Assembly (NCBI GenBank): GCA_023386885.1
Contig: JAEWIX010000008.1
Span: 62,001-126,000, forward strand
Source of the DNA: Pseudomonadota bacterium
GTDB taxonomy: Bacteria > Pseudomonadota > Alphaproteobacteria > Rhizobiales > Xanthobacteraceae
Direction of reading: 5' to 3'
DNA: 64,000 nt
Shown: positions 33,845 to 42,847 of the stretch, piece after piece
How the letters are laid out: each line of letters starts with the position of its first letter
Numbering within the stretch: position 1 is the first letter of the stretch
Program-made: the position numbers and the translations under genes
Notes under the pieces: model-generated
What the model was told of the DNA's origin: nothing
Database searches by the model: none
What the model saw: the letters and a program-made list of their open reading frames with translations, nothing else

Positions 33845-34834
33845 ATGGCCGTCGAACTAACCACAAAAATCATCGCGGCGGGCGAAACCGCCGCAACGGA
33901 GGCCGCGCACCGCCTCGCGGACGGCGGCCTTGTGGCGTTTCCCACCGAGACGGTTTACGGCCTCGGCGCCGACGCGACGCATCCCGAGGCCATTGCACGG
34001 CTCTATCGCGCCAAGGGGCGGCCTTCGTTCAATCCACTGATCGCCCATGTCCACGATCTCGCCGGCGCCGAGCGAATCGCCCGGCTGAACGGTACCGCGC
34101 GCAAACTGGCCGAGGCGTTCTGGCCCGGCCCCCTCACGCTGGTGCTGCCGAAGACGCCGGACTGCGCCGTGGCCGACCTCGCCACCGCCGGGCTCGACAC
34201 CGTCGCGGTGCGGATGCCCGCCCATCCCGTGGCGCGGGATATCTTGCGCGCCCTCGGCCGCCCGATCGTCGCGCCGTCTGCCAACCGCTCCGGCCACGTC
34301 TCCCCGACCACTGCCGCCCATGTCGCCAGCGACCTCGACGGCCGCATCGATTTGATCGTCGACGGCGGCCCGGTGTCGGTCGGCGTGGAATCCACCATCG
34401 TCGGCTGTTTCGATCCGCCGCTGCTGTTGCGCCCCGGCGGCCTGCCGCGCGGCGCGCTCGAACAGATGCTGGGTCACTCGCTGCGGCGGCCACGCCCGCA
34501 ACCCGATACAGCCGGCCAGCCAATGGCCCCCGGCATGCTGGCCTCGCACTACGCCCCGCGCACGCCGGTACGGCTCAACGCGACCCACATCGAGCCCGGC
34601 GAGGCCCTGCTGGCGTTCGGACCCGTGACACTTTCCGGACACGGTATTGCCGCAAGAATCCTCAACCTTTCCGCGCGCGGCGATTTGACGGAAGCCGCCG
34701 CCAATCTCTTCAGCCATTTGCGCGCGCTTGATGCCGCCAACGCGCGCGCCATCGCGGTAATGCCCGTTCCCGAGCACGATCTCGGCGAAGCCATCAACGA
34801 CCGGCTGCGCCGCGCCGCCGTGCCGCCGACGTGA
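33845..34834 (+). CDS. tsaC: L-threonylcarbamoyladenylate synthase (TsaC/Sua5-type)
   Basis: Makes threonylcarbamoyl-AMP for t6A37 modification of ANN-decoding tRNAs. Residues about 20-205 are the YrdC domain: DGGLVAFPTETVYGLGADA, RAKGRPSFNPLIAHV (KR substrate site), FWPGPLTLVL, APSANRSGHVSPTTAAHV. The remaining 120 residues are the Sua5 C-terminal domain starting after GMLASHYAPRTPVRL. 329 residues, so a Sua5-type long form. Start at 33845 follows GGAAACGA; upstream in-frame sequence overlaps the tRNA. Confidence 0.95.
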   Translation: MAVELTTKIIAAGETAATEAAHRLADGGLVAFPTETVYGLGADATHPEAIARLYRAKGRPSFNPLIAHVHDLAGAERIARLNGTARKLAEAFWPGPLTLVLPKTPDCAVADLATAGLDTVAVRMPAHPVARDILRALGRPIVAPSANRSGHVSPTTAAHVASDLDGRIDLIVDGGPVSVGVESTIVGCFDPPLLLRPGGLPRGALEQMLGHSLRRPRPQPDTAGQPMAPGMLASHYAPRTPVRLNATHIEPGEALLAFGPVTLSGHGIAARILNLSARGDLTEAAANLFSHLRALDAANARAIAVMPVPEHDLGEAINDRLRRAAVPPT

Positions 34835-34880
34835 TAGCGTTCGAACCAAGTAACAGGTCATAAGCAACAAGAGACGCAGC

Positions 34881-36308
34881 ATGAACATCGTCCAGCCGCC
34901 GCCCGCGCCGCTTTCGCCGGAACTGATCGCACGGTTCAAGGCCATCGTCGGTGACAAATACGGCGTGACCGATCAGAACGAAATCGCGGCCTATGTCACC
35001 GAGGAGCGCAACCTTTATCAAGGACACTCGCCACTGGTGCTGCGGCCCGGCACGACGGCCGAGGTCATAGCGATCTGCAAGCTCGCCAACGAAACGCGCA
35101 CCGCGCTGGTGCCGCAAGGCGGCAACACCGGTCTCGTCGGCGGCCAGACGCCACATCACGGCGAAGTCGTGCTGTCGCTGCGCCGCCTCGATAAGATTCG
35201 CGATGTCGATACGCAATCCAACACCATGACCGTGGAATCCGGTTGCGTGCTGCAAACCTTGCAGCAACGCGCCGATGATGTTGATCGCCTGTTTCCGCTG
35301 TCGCTCGGCGCGGAAGGAAGCTGCACCATCGGCGGCAATCTCTCCACTAATGCCGGCGGCACCGGCGCGCTCGCTTATGGCGTGGCGCGCGCGATGGCGC
35401 TCGGGCTTGAAGTCGTGTTGGCCGACGGCCGTGTCCTCAACACACTGTCAAAGCTGAAGAAGGACAACACTGGTTACAATCTGCATAACCTCTTCATCGG
35501 CGCCGAAGGCACGCTCGGCATCATTACCGCCGCGACGTTGAAGCTGTTTCCCAAGCCGCGCAGCGTCGACACCGCATTCATCGGGTTGGCCTCGCCGGCG
35601 CAGGCGCTGAAGCTTCTCGATATCGCGCAAGCCGAGGCGGCGGGCAATCTCACCAGCTTCGAATTGATGGCCGAGATCTGCATCGACTTCTGTGTGAAAC
35701 ATGGTCCGTCGATTCGCGATCCGCTGGCGACGCGTTATCCGTGGTACGTGCTGATGGAAGTTTCGTCGTCACGCGACGACGCGCGCGCAACGCTCGAAGC
35801 CATCCTCACCCGCGCGCTGGAGGACGGCATCGCCGACGATGCCGTGATCGCGGAGAACCTCGCGCAACGTGCCGCGTTCTGGACGTTGCGCGAAGTGATT
35901 TCACCGGCGCAGAAACCGGAAGGCGGTTCGATCAAGCACGACGTCTCGGTGCCGGTCGCCGCCGTGCCGGCGTTTATCGAGGAAGCCAACGCCGCGGTAG
36001 TGAAACTGTTGCCCGGAAGTCGTCCGGTGCCGTTCGGTCATCTCGGCGACGGCAATATCCACTACAATGTCAGCCAGCCGGTCGGCGGCGACAAGGACGC
36101 TTTCCTTGCGCGCTGGCATGATGTCAACGCCGTGGTATTCGAGATCGTACTGAAGATGGGCGGCTCGATCTCGGCAGAGCACGGCATCGGCGTGATGAAG
36201 CGCAACGAACTGCCGGACGTAAAGGACAAGGTCGCAATCGAAGTGATGCGCGGCATCAAGGCGCTGCTCGATCCGTTCAACATCATGAATCCCGGCAAGG
36301 TGCTGTAG
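34881..36308 (+). CDS. FAD-linked oxidase, D-2-hydroxyglutarate/D-lactate dehydrogenase type
   Basis: A 475-residue flavoprotein of the vanillyl-alcohol oxidase/GlcD family. The FAD domain shows LVPQGGNTGLVGGQTPHHGE and LFPLSLGAEGSCTIGGNLST; the C-terminal substrate domain shows VPFGHLGDGNIHYN and GGSISAEHGIGVMKRNEL, typical of D-2-hydroxyglutarate dehydrogenases. D-lactate or another D-2-hydroxyacid cannot be excluded. It is 46 bases after the tsaC-type gene and convergent with the HMCES gene. Confidence 0.9.
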   Translation: MNIVQPPPAPLSPELIARFKAIVGDKYGVTDQNEIAAYVTEERNLYQGHSPLVLRPGTTAEVIAICKLANETRTALVPQGGNTGLVGGQTPHHGEVVLSLRRLDKIRDVDTQSNTMTVESGCVLQTLQQRADDVDRLFPLSLGAEGSCTIGGNLSTNAGGTGALAYGVARAMALGLEVVLADGRVLNTLSKLKKDNTGYNLHNLFIGAEGTLGIITAATLKLFPKPRSVDTAFIGLASPAQALKLLDIAQAEAAGNLTSFELMAEICIDFCVKHGPSIRDPLATRYPWYVLMEVSSSRDDARATLEAILTRALEDGIADDAVIAENLAQRAAFWTLREVISPAQKPEGGSIKHDVSVPVAAVPAFIEEANAAVVKLLPGSRPVPFGHLGDGNIHYNVSQPVGGDKDAFLARWHDVNAVVFEIVLKMGGSISAEHGIGVMKRNELPDVKDKVAIEVMRGIKALLDPFNIMNPGKVL

Positions 36309-36328
36309 CGCAACGGCCTCGCCTATCG

Positions 36329-37090
36329 TTAGAACAGCGACCCCTGCCCGTCATCGTCAGGTACGCCCTGTTTGCGCGGCGCGGGCTTTGCCCTCGGTGG
36401 GGGCGCCTCGTCCGCGATCTGCTGCTCGGACAATGGCAGGATCAATCGCGCATCGTCGTTGCCGACGCGATTAACGTCGCGCGAGACGCGATGCCACGCA
36501 AACTCGCCTTCGGCGGGCGCGACCATGAGCGTCGCGGCTTCGTTCGCATTGACCGACGCGCAGTCCAACCATCGGGCGAAATCCGCCGGTGCGATGGTTA
36601 CCGGCACGCGATGATGCAGCACTTCGAGGCCGCCCTTGGCGGCGGCGGTGACGATCGCGACCGTATCGACTTCCTCGCCGTTCGGCCCGCTCCAGGTTTC
36701 CGCGATTCCTGCGAAGCCGATCGGCCCGCCGCCACGAGGATAGATAAAATACGGATGCTTCTGATCACCAACCGTATGCCATTCGTAGTAACCGTCCGCC
36801 GGGATCAGGCAGCGCCGTCGCCGGATGGCATTGCGAAACGCCGGCTTCTCGCGCACTGTCTCGGCGCGGGCGTTGATTACCAATGTGAATGCACGCGGAT
36901 CCTTGACCCAGCCGGGAAGAAAACCCCAGCGCATCAGGCGGAAGTGACGCGCACCCTGCTCCACCAACACGACTGGAACGGGTTGCGTTGGTGCGATGTT
37001 GTGACGAGCCGGGAAATTCGGCTGTTCACCATAGTCGAATGCAGCCCGGATCGCCGCCGGTGGCGAAGTCATGACGAAACGGCCGCACAT
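36329..37090 (-). CDS. SOS response-associated peptidase family (HMCES/YedK) abasic-site crosslinking protein
   Basis: Forms a thiazolidine crosslink with abasic sites in single-stranded DNA and shields them. The start must be at 37090 because Cys2 (MCGRFV), exposed after Met removal, is the reactive residue; an ATG two codons earlier is unlikely. Other sites match: NIAPTQPVPVV, RMRWGF-like LMRWGFLPGWVKDP, NARAETV, IPADGYYEW with the Glu, and LHHRVPVT with the active His. 253 residues. It ends with a KP-rich tail and is convergent with the oxidase gene. Confidence 0.95.
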   Translation of the reverse strand: MCGRFVMTSPPAAIRAAFDYGEQPNFPARHNIAPTQPVPVVLVEQGARHFRLMRWGFLPGWVKDPRAFTLVINARAETVREKPAFRNAIRRRRCLIPADGYYEWHTVGDQKHPYFIYPRGGGPIGFAGIAETWSGPNGEEVDTVAIVTAAAKGGLEVLHHRVPVTIAPADFARWLDCASVNANEAATLMVAPAEGEFAWHRVSRDVNRVGNDDARLILPLSEQQIADEAPPPRAKPAPRKQGVPDDDGQGSLF

Positions 37091-37151
37091 GCGCATCCCT
37101 TGTTGCAATATCTTCAGCACCTTTTAACCCGGCGCGTGAAAAGTGAAGCCG

Positions 37152-37664
37152 ATGACCTTCTCCTCCCAGCAGACCCGTCCACAGGAAACGCCGTCCGTCA
37201 CTCGGCCGACCGCGGCTGAGCTCGTCGCCGCCAATATCAATCCGCGGACCGGCCTCGCCACCGACTATCTCAATCATTTCAACGAAGCCATCATGCTGTT
37301 GGATATGATTCCCGATATGCCGGAATGCGCCGACGACTTTCTCGAATGGCAGCCGCTCAGCTACCGCGAGCATTTCGCCGCGTCCAATTTCAAGGCGCGC
37401 GACCTCGCCATCCTTGCCTATGAGCAATCCGACGCCACCATCCGCGCCGAGTTCGACAACATCACCGGTGCGATGACTTCGATCCTGACTGCGGTCGGCA
37501 CTGCGATGCGCGAGGCCCAGCAGGACCACACCCGGGTCAAGCTGGCAGAGCAGGCCACCGGCTGGGTGCGCCCGCTGGCGACGCTGGCCGGCGGCATCAT
37601 CCACGGTTCGCGCAGCGAAGCCGAAGCCGATATCGATTCCATCATGACGCAAGACCTCAAGTGA
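37152..37664 (+). CDS. conserved alphaproteobacterial hypothetical protein
   Basis: A 170-residue soluble protein with no recognised family. It starts MTFSSQQTRPQ, is polar at the N-terminus and helical from PRTGLATDYLNHFNEAIMLL on; DFLEWQPLSYREHFAASNF and ADIDSIMTQ are notable. No signal peptide or membrane helix. It overlaps the Nudix gene by four bases (GTGA), so the two are co-translated. It is divergent from the HMCES gene (61-base gap). ATG 37152 is preferred to GTG 37143. Function unknown. Confidence 0.78.
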   Translation: MTFSSQQTRPQETPSVTRPTAAELVAANINPRTGLATDYLNHFNEAIMLLDMIPDMPECADDFLEWQPLSYREHFAASNFKARDLAILAYEQSDATIRAEFDNITGAMTSILTAVGTAMREAQQDHTRVKLAEQATGWVRPLATLAGGIIHGSRSEAEADIDSIMTQDLK

Positions 37665-38089
37665 CCGCATCCGCCCCCGGCCGCCCACAACTCGCCGCCA
37701 GCGCGGTGATTTTCCGCGATGGCAAGTTTCTGGTGGTGCGCCGCGCCAACGCGCCCGGTCGCGGGCTTTATTCCGTTCCCGGCGGCCGTGTCGAACACGG
37801 CGAAACCCTGCATCAGGCGGTCGCGCGCGAAGTGCGTGAGGAAACCGCGCTCACCATCGACATCGTCGGCTTTGCCGGCTGGCGCGAGGTGCTACCGGAC
37901 CCGGCCGCGGGCCGCGCCGGGCACTACGTGGTGATGTCGTTCGCCGCCCGCTGGCACGCCGGCGAGGTGGTGCTAAATGAGGAACTCGATGACTTTCGCT
38001 GGATCGCCCCCGAGGACTTGTCAGCGTTGAGAACCACGCAGGGGCTGGCGGATATCGTCCATTCCGCCCGGCAGTTGATGACCCGCTGA
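37661..38089 (+). CDS. Nudix hydrolase
   Basis: A 142-residue pyrophosphohydrolase. The Nudix box is G42-x5-E48-x7-R56-E57-V-x-E60-E61-x-A63-L64, so the Gly of the REUXEEXGU ending is Ala; the metal-binding glutamates are intact, so activity is likely. The fold starts AASAVIFRDGKFLVVRRANA. Substrate unknown. It starts with GTG and overlaps the stop of the previous gene (GTGA), a sign of coupling. Confidence 0.92.
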   Translation: MTASAPGRPQLAASAVIFRDGKFLVVRRANAPGRGLYSVPGGRVEHGETLHQAVAREVREETALTIDIVGFAGWREVLPDPAAGRAGHYVVMSFAARWHAGEVVLNEELDDFRWIAPEDLSALRTTQGLADIVHSARQLMTR

Positions 38090-38164
38090 CATGTGATCCG
38101 GGCGCGCATCGGCTTGCGCCCGCGGCTCCGACAAGGCATATCCAGCCGAAATCCGGACCCGACG

Positions 38165-38551
38165 ATGCGGAAGCGACTTTTAGCGGCAATCTTGATCCTT
38201 GCGGCGTGCGGCGCGGCCCTTCCGGGGGCGGCGCCGGCGCAGGATGCCGCCGCGCCGTTCGATGGCGACTTGCAGCGGCTCGCTGAAATTCTCGGGACGC
38301 TGCATTATCTGCGCGGCATCTGCGGCGCCAATGAAGGCGCGAAGTGGCGCAACGAAATGCAGGCGCTGATCAATGCCGAAACGCCCTCCGGCGAACGGCG
38401 CACGCGCCTGATTGCCAGTTTCAACCGCGGCTATAACGGCTTCCAGCAGACCTACCGGACCTGCACGCCGGCGGCCAATGTCGCCATCAAGCGCTACATC
38501 GACGAAGGCGCGAAAATCTCCCGCGACCTGACCGCCCGCTACGCCAATTAA
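38165..38551 (+). CDS. TIGR02301 family secreted protein
   Basis: A 128-residue protein. Signal peptide about 24 residues (MRKRLLAAILILAACGAALPG). The mature part matches TIGR02301, with LQRLAEILGTLHYLRGICGA, LIASFNRGYNGFQQTYRTC and a C-terminal ISRDLTARY, and two cysteines (GICGA, RTCTP) that may pair. The family is restricted to alphaproteobacteria; function unknown. ATG 38165 was chosen because the leader begins there. Confidence 0.9.
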   Translation: MRKRLLAAILILAACGAALPGAAPAQDAAAPFDGDLQRLAEILGTLHYLRGICGANEGAKWRNEMQALINAETPSGERRTRLIASFNRGYNGFQQTYRTCTPAANVAIKRYIDEGAKISRDLTARYAN

Positions 38552-38760
38552 CCAGTATTTCTCGACGAAGAGACGCGGTTCCCGCGCATTCCGATGCTGC
38601 GTCCAGTGTTGCAACGGCAACGCAGTCGGGAACCTCCGTGCAATCTTGAATGGCTCCGTTAACCTTTCCTAAAGATGTGGCCTAGCCGGCACGCGGCGAC
38701 GTGTTAAACCTTGCGGAGTTTGGTGGGCTCAACGAATCGCTTCACGCCGTCGGGAATTGC

Positions 38761-39027
38761 ATGACTCAGACCTTGTCTTACATCGCCGCGAACGAGCCGA
38801 TGCCCGACCACGAACAGAAGCGGGCAGCGCTGGGCTACCTCAACGAGGCCTGGGCGGAAGCAAGGCATGAGGGCGTCGATGGTGATTGCCTGGCACAGGC
38901 CAGCCTGTTCACCGCCTTCGCTGAACTGGTGTCCACCTATGGCGAGGACGCCGTGGCGAAGTTCGTCGAAGGTCTGCCAAACCGCGTTCGCAACGGCGAA
39001 TTCTCGCTGGTGCTGGCAAAGCAGTAA
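38761..39027 (+). CDS. small conserved-looking hypothetical protein
   Basis: An 88-residue protein (MTQTLSYIAANEPMPDHEQK ... NGEFSLVLAKQ). It is predicted mostly helical and soluble, with a negative charge. I do not recognise a family. A CtrA-like sequence lies about 90 bases upstream. A GTG start at 38701 would add 20 residues but has no ribosome site. Coding support comes from codon use and the lack of any overlapping alternative. Confidence 0.65.
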   Translation: MTQTLSYIAANEPMPDHEQKRAALGYLNEAWAEARHEGVDGDCLAQASLFTAFAELVSTYGEDAVAKFVEGLPNRVRNGEFSLVLAKQ

Positions 39028-39177
39028 GTCCGTCTCCTTCCTCTTCGCGCATCCACATTTGATTGCCGGTGACGCGCGTCTGCGCGCTTTGGCAGCCTTG
39101 TCGTTTGCCGGTGCGCGGCTTACGTTCGGGAACAGTTCCGGTAATGCCGGACGCCTGATTCTCCCGAGACGCCGACA

Positions 39178-40059
39178 ATGTACGCAGCACTTCTTTCCGA
39201 CCGGGGTGTGATCAAGCTCAGCGGCGAGGACGCCAAAACATTCCTCAACGGGCTGATCACCACCGACACCGCCTCGCTGGAACCGGGCGCCGCCCGATTC
39301 GGTGCGCTGCTGACGCCACAGGGCAAGATCGTCGTCGATTTCCTAGTCACCGAGGTGCCGCCGGGCCACGGCGGCGGCTTGCTGATCGATTGTCCCCGGG
39401 CGCTGGCGCAGCCGCTCGCCACCAAGCTCGGCTTCTACAAGCTGCGCGCCAAGGTGACGGTGGAGAATCTGTCGGATTCGTTCAGCGTTCTCGCCGTGTG
39501 GGGCGGCGAACCGGCGGTCAAACCGGATCTCTGCTTCGCCGATCCGCGCGCAGAAGAACTCGGCTGGCGCATTCTGATCCCGCCTGAACTGGCAACCAAG
39601 GCGGCGGCGCTCCTCGGGGCAACGATGACGGACGAGGCTGCCTATGAAGCCCACCGCATCGCTTGCGGCGTGCCGCGCGGCGGCGTCGATTTCAGCTACG
39701 GCGATGCGTTTCCGCACGAGACCAACATGGACCGCCTGCACGGGGTCGATTTCGACAAGGGCTGCTACGTCGGCCAGGAAGTGGTGTCGCGGATGCAGCA
39801 TCGCGGCACCGCGCGCACCCGCACCGTGCGGGTGACATTCGACGGTGTCGCGCCGGACGCAGGCACGGCGATTCTCACCGGCGACAGGCAGGTCGGCACC
39901 ATGGGATCGTCGGCAAACAACACCGGCATAGCTGTGGTGCGGATCGACAAGGTATCTGACGCGCTCGATGCCGGAACATCGCTCGTCGTCGGAAACACAA
40001 CGATCCGCCTCGCGGACCCCGACGCCGTGCGCGGCTTGCAAAAGAAGACCGTCGCATGA
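39178..40059 (+). CDS. ygfZ: YgfZ/GcvT-like folate-binding protein
   Basis: A 293-residue protein of the YgfZ/CAF17/IBA57 family needed for assembly or repair of certain Fe-S enzymes, such as MiaB and others. The diagnostic KGCYVGQE is at about 194-201 with the essential Cys near 196, preceded by MDRLHGVDFD and followed by VVSRMQHRGTARTR. It begins MYAALLSDRGVIKLSGEDAK with the folate-domain start TFLNGLITTD. It overlaps tag by four bases. Confidence 0.94.
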   Translation: MYAALLSDRGVIKLSGEDAKTFLNGLITTDTASLEPGAARFGALLTPQGKIVVDFLVTEVPPGHGGGLLIDCPRALAQPLATKLGFYKLRAKVTVENLSDSFSVLAVWGGEPAVKPDLCFADPRAEELGWRILIPPELATKAAALLGATMTDEAAYEAHRIACGVPRGGVDFSYGDAFPHETNMDRLHGVDFDKGCYVGQEVVSRMQHRGTARTRTVRVTFDGVAPDAGTAILTGDRQVGTMGSSANNTGIAVVRIDKVSDALDAGTSLVVGNTTIRLADPDAVRGLQKKTVA

Positions 40060-40679
40060 GCCGCGCAGTGCAGCACCCCGATGGCCTGATCCGTTGCCCT
40101 TGGCCGGGCGAGGATCCGCTTTACATGGCCTATCACGACACCGAATGGGGCGTGCCGGAATACGACGACCGTGCGCTGTATGAGAAACTGGTGCTCGACG
40201 GCTTTCAGGCCGGATTGTCGTGGATCACGATCCTGCGCAAGCGCGACAACTTCCGCCGCGCTTTCGACGATTTCGAGCCGGCGAAGATCGCGCGTTACAC
40301 TGAGAAGAAGATGCACGCCCTGATGCAGGACGCCGGCATCGTGCGCAACCGCGCCAAGATCGAAGGCACTGTGAAAAGCGCGCAAGCCTATCTCGAGATC
40401 ATGGAGAAAGGCCCCGGCTTCTCGAAGCTCTTGTGGGACTACGTTGACGGTAAGCCTAAGGTCAATGCGTTCAAGACCACCGCCAGCGTACCGGCCTCGA
40501 CGCCGCTCTCGATAAAAATCTCGAAAGACCTGTCGTCACGCGGTTTCAAGTTCGTCGGGCCGACCATCGTCTATGCCTTCATGCAGGCGACCGGCATGGT
40601 CAACGATCATCTGGTGACCTGCCATTGCCACGCGGTTTGCAGCGGCAAGCAACGCGCGCGCCGCCTTCCCGCCAAATGA
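40056..40679 (+). CDS. tag: DNA-3-methyladenine glycosylase I
   Basis: Excises 3-methyladenine in base-excision repair. 207 residues against 187 in E. coli. Tag blocks are RCPWPGEDPLYMAYHDTEWG, the base-flipping DGFQAGLSWITILRKRDNF, QDAGIVRNRAKIEG, and the zinc end GFKFVGPTIVYAFMQATGMV NDHLVTCHCH. The residue at the E. coli Glu38 site is Asp here (LDGFQAGLSW). It overlaps ygfZ and the HD gene by four bases each, so the three are one translational unit. Confidence 0.95.
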   Translation: MSRAVQHPDGLIRCPWPGEDPLYMAYHDTEWGVPEYDDRALYEKLVLDGFQAGLSWITILRKRDNFRRAFDDFEPAKIARYTEKKMHALMQDAGIVRNRAKIEGTVKSAQAYLEIMEKGPGFSKLLWDYVDGKPKVNAFKTTASVPASTPLSIKISKDLSSRGFKFVGPTIVYAFMQATGMVNDHLVTCHCHAVCSGKQRARRLPAK

Positions 40680-41293
40680 CGCAACCCAAAGCGCGCACCG
40701 TGAAAGCCGACACCCGCGTCTGGCAGCGCATGTTGTCGGGGCGACGGCTCAACCTGGTCGACCCCTCGCCGCTCGATGTCGAGATTGCCGACATCGCCCA
40801 CGGCCTGGCTCGCGTCGCACGCTGGAACGGACAGACCGAGGGGGCGCATATCTTTTCGGTGGCGCAGCATACGCTGCTGGTCGAAGTGGTGCTGCGACAC
40901 GCGTTGCCGCGCGCGGATCATCGACTACGGCTCGCGGCATTGCTGCACGACGCACCGGAATACGTCATCGGCGACATGATCTCACCGTTCAAGGCGGTGA
41001 TCGGCGGATCCTACAAGGCTGTCGAGAAGCGGTTGCTTGGCGCAATCCATATTCGGTTCGGATTGCCGCCGGTCTTGCCGGAGGATTTCACGCTGGCGAT
41101 CAAGGCCGCCGATCGCGGCGCGGCCTATCTTGAGGCGACGCGCCTCGCGGGCTTCTCCGAAAGCGAGGCCAAGCGGCTGTTCGGTCGCGACCCGGCATTG
41201 CCCGCAACGACGGAGCAGGATTACCTGACACCGTGGTCGGCCGGAAAGGCCGCGAAGCGCTTTCTCGCAAGGTTCGCGACGCTGCGCGTCTAG
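40676..41293 (+). CDS. HD-domain phosphohydrolase (YfbR-like)
   Basis: A 205-residue metal-dependent phosphohydrolase. The HD motif is carried by IFSVAQHTLLVE (His65), LAALLHDAPEYVIGD (His91-Asp92) and a later Asp in KAADRGAAYLEA. YfbR is a 5'-deoxynucleotidase, and AEYVIGDM-like EYVIGDMISPFK is a shared block. It overlaps tag by ATGA; a nucleotide-handling role beside a repair glycosylase is plausible but unproven. A start at 40625 would extend into tag and is rejected. Confidence 0.9.
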   Translation: MTQPKARTVKADTRVWQRMLSGRRLNLVDPSPLDVEIADIAHGLARVARWNGQTEGAHIFSVAQHTLLVEVVLRHALPRADHRLRLAALLHDAPEYVIGDMISPFKAVIGGSYKAVEKRLLGAIHIRFGLPPVLPEDFTLAIKAADRGAAYLEATRLAGFSESEAKRLFGRDPALPATTEQDYLTPWSAGKAAKRFLARFATLRV

Positions 41294-41383
41294 CATTCCT
41301 CCGTTCACATCCAGAATGGATGATGTCAATTCCATCTGAACCGATCATGCCCTCGACAACACTCATGCCAAGGGGAGAAAGCC

Positions 41384-41983
41384 ATGATCTATCGAACGAC
41401 GACATATATCGTGGGCCTGCTGGCCGGTCTCTGTTGCCTCTCGCCCGCCTCGGCCGACCCGCTCGGTGATCTGTTGTCATCGGCTGGCGGCGGCGTGTGT
41501 TTTGCGCGCAGTTATGACGCCGCGCATCTGGCGCGCGATCCAAAACAGGACACGCGCAGGGCGCAACTCTCACTGGTGAAGGATTCCAAATTCGGCGGCG
41601 CGACGATGCGGATCGCGCTGGAAGGCAAGGCCCGCACCGCCGTCATCGTCGGCGAGTGCGGTTGGAAAACTCGCGCCAATCTAGACGTGCAGGACAAGCC
41701 GCTGCTCGACACCTTCAAGGGCGGGTCGGGACTCGATTGTCACGCCTATGCCAGCATCGACGGCATGTCCGCGGAGGAAGGCGGCGACTTCGTCATCGAC
41801 ATACGTGATGACCGCACCGTGGTGATGCATCTGCCGGATTCCATCGCGGCTTGGCCAGCGATCCGCCGACGCGGCGCGGCCAAGTGGATCGAATTCGGCA
41901 AAAGTGACCGCGTCTTCAAGCTCGAACGCGCTGACCGCAATCTTTGCAAACAGATGGATGCATCCATTGCTCCGCTGAAATAG
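41384..41983 (+). CDS. secreted hypothetical protein
   Basis: A 199-residue protein with a signal peptide (MIYRTTTYIVGLLAGLCCLSPASADP, cleavage near ASA). The mature part has Cys residues (GGGVCFARSY, VGECGWK, GLDCHAY, NLCKQMD), an even number that could form disulphides in the periplasm. I do not recognise a family. AAGGGGAG lies about ten bases before the ATG. It is a single gene between two short gaps. Confidence 0.78.
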   Translation: MIYRTTTYIVGLLAGLCCLSPASADPLGDLLSSAGGGVCFARSYDAAHLARDPKQDTRRAQLSLVKDSKFGGATMRIALEGKARTAVIVGECGWKTRANLDVQDKPLLDTFKGGSGLDCHAYASIDGMSAEEGGDFVIDIRDDRTVVMHLPDSIAAWPAIRRRGAAKWIEFGKSDRVFKLERADRNLCKQMDASIAPLK

Positions 41984-42175
41984 CGGCTGGCACTGCGCGT
42001 TCCAGAATGGAATACCGGCACCGAATCGAATCGTTGTGAAACGTCGCGCCCGGAACCGCCACGCAACAAGAAGTCCTATAAAGACAGCATGCGCCGTTGC
42101 TTCCCTCCCGTCCGCGTCGCTTCCGTTTACCGAAGGTGGCGGCTATAGTTGGAGCGGACGACAAGGGACAACATC

Positions 42176-42682
42176 ATGATTCATGTGTGCTCGCTGGCCG
42201 CGCTTGCCACGACCGTGCAGACCACTGGCGCCAGCCACATCCTCACCGTGATGGGCGACATCAGCCGCGTTCAGCGGCCGGCCTCGGTGCAGGAAATCAA
42301 TCATCTGATGATTTCGATGGACGACATCAGCGAGCCCGCCGATGGTCTTGTCACGCCGTCACAGGATCATGTCGACAGAGTGCTCACCTTCGTGCGCAAT
42401 TGGAATCGGCAAGCGCCGCTGGTGGTGCACTGCTATGCCGGCATCAGCCGCTCCACGGCGAGTGCCTTCGCCGCCGCCTGCGCGCTCAATCCGCATCGCG
42501 ACGAAATGACAATCGCGCGGCAGATCCGGCAGGCGTCGCCAACCGCTCATCCCAACCGCCTCATCGTCTCTTTGGCCGACCGCGCCCTCGGCCGGGAAGG
42601 CCGCATGCTGCGTGCGCTTGACGAAATGGGGCCGGGCAATATGTCGATCGAAGGTCGACCGTTCCGCGTCGATCTGGAGTGA
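42176..42682 (+). CDS. protein tyrosine/dual-specificity phosphatase-like protein
   Basis: A 168-residue protein with the PTP loop VHCYAGISRSTASA: His85, Cys86 and Arg92 give the CX5R signature. DD at 49-50 (MDDISEPAD) is a candidate general-acid position. The C-terminal part is PLDRALGREGRML-like. It has no signal peptide, so it is cytoplasmic. Bacterial single-domain members act on phosphotyrosine or phosphoinositides; the substrate here is unknown. The start follows AAGGGA; a longer TTG reading from 42149 is not needed. Confidence 0.88.
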   Translation: MIHVCSLAALATTVQTTGASHILTVMGDISRVQRPASVQEINHLMISMDDISEPADGLVTPSQDHVDRVLTFVRNWNRQAPLVVHCYAGISRSTASAFAAACALNPHRDEMTIARQIRQASPTAHPNRLIVSLADRALGREGRMLRALDEMGPGNMSIEGRPFRVDLE

Positions 42683-42847
42683 TGCGTGTCCTCTTGATAT
42701 GTAACCAACCTTGAACCGGGCGACGCACCGCTTCGACTGATAAGGCAGATCATCCGCCACGGCACCTCGCGCGCATTCTCTCCAGCCATCGACCACCACC
42801 GCCCATGCGTCCGGCGACGCAACGATCGAGGACCCATTCGAGGACCC

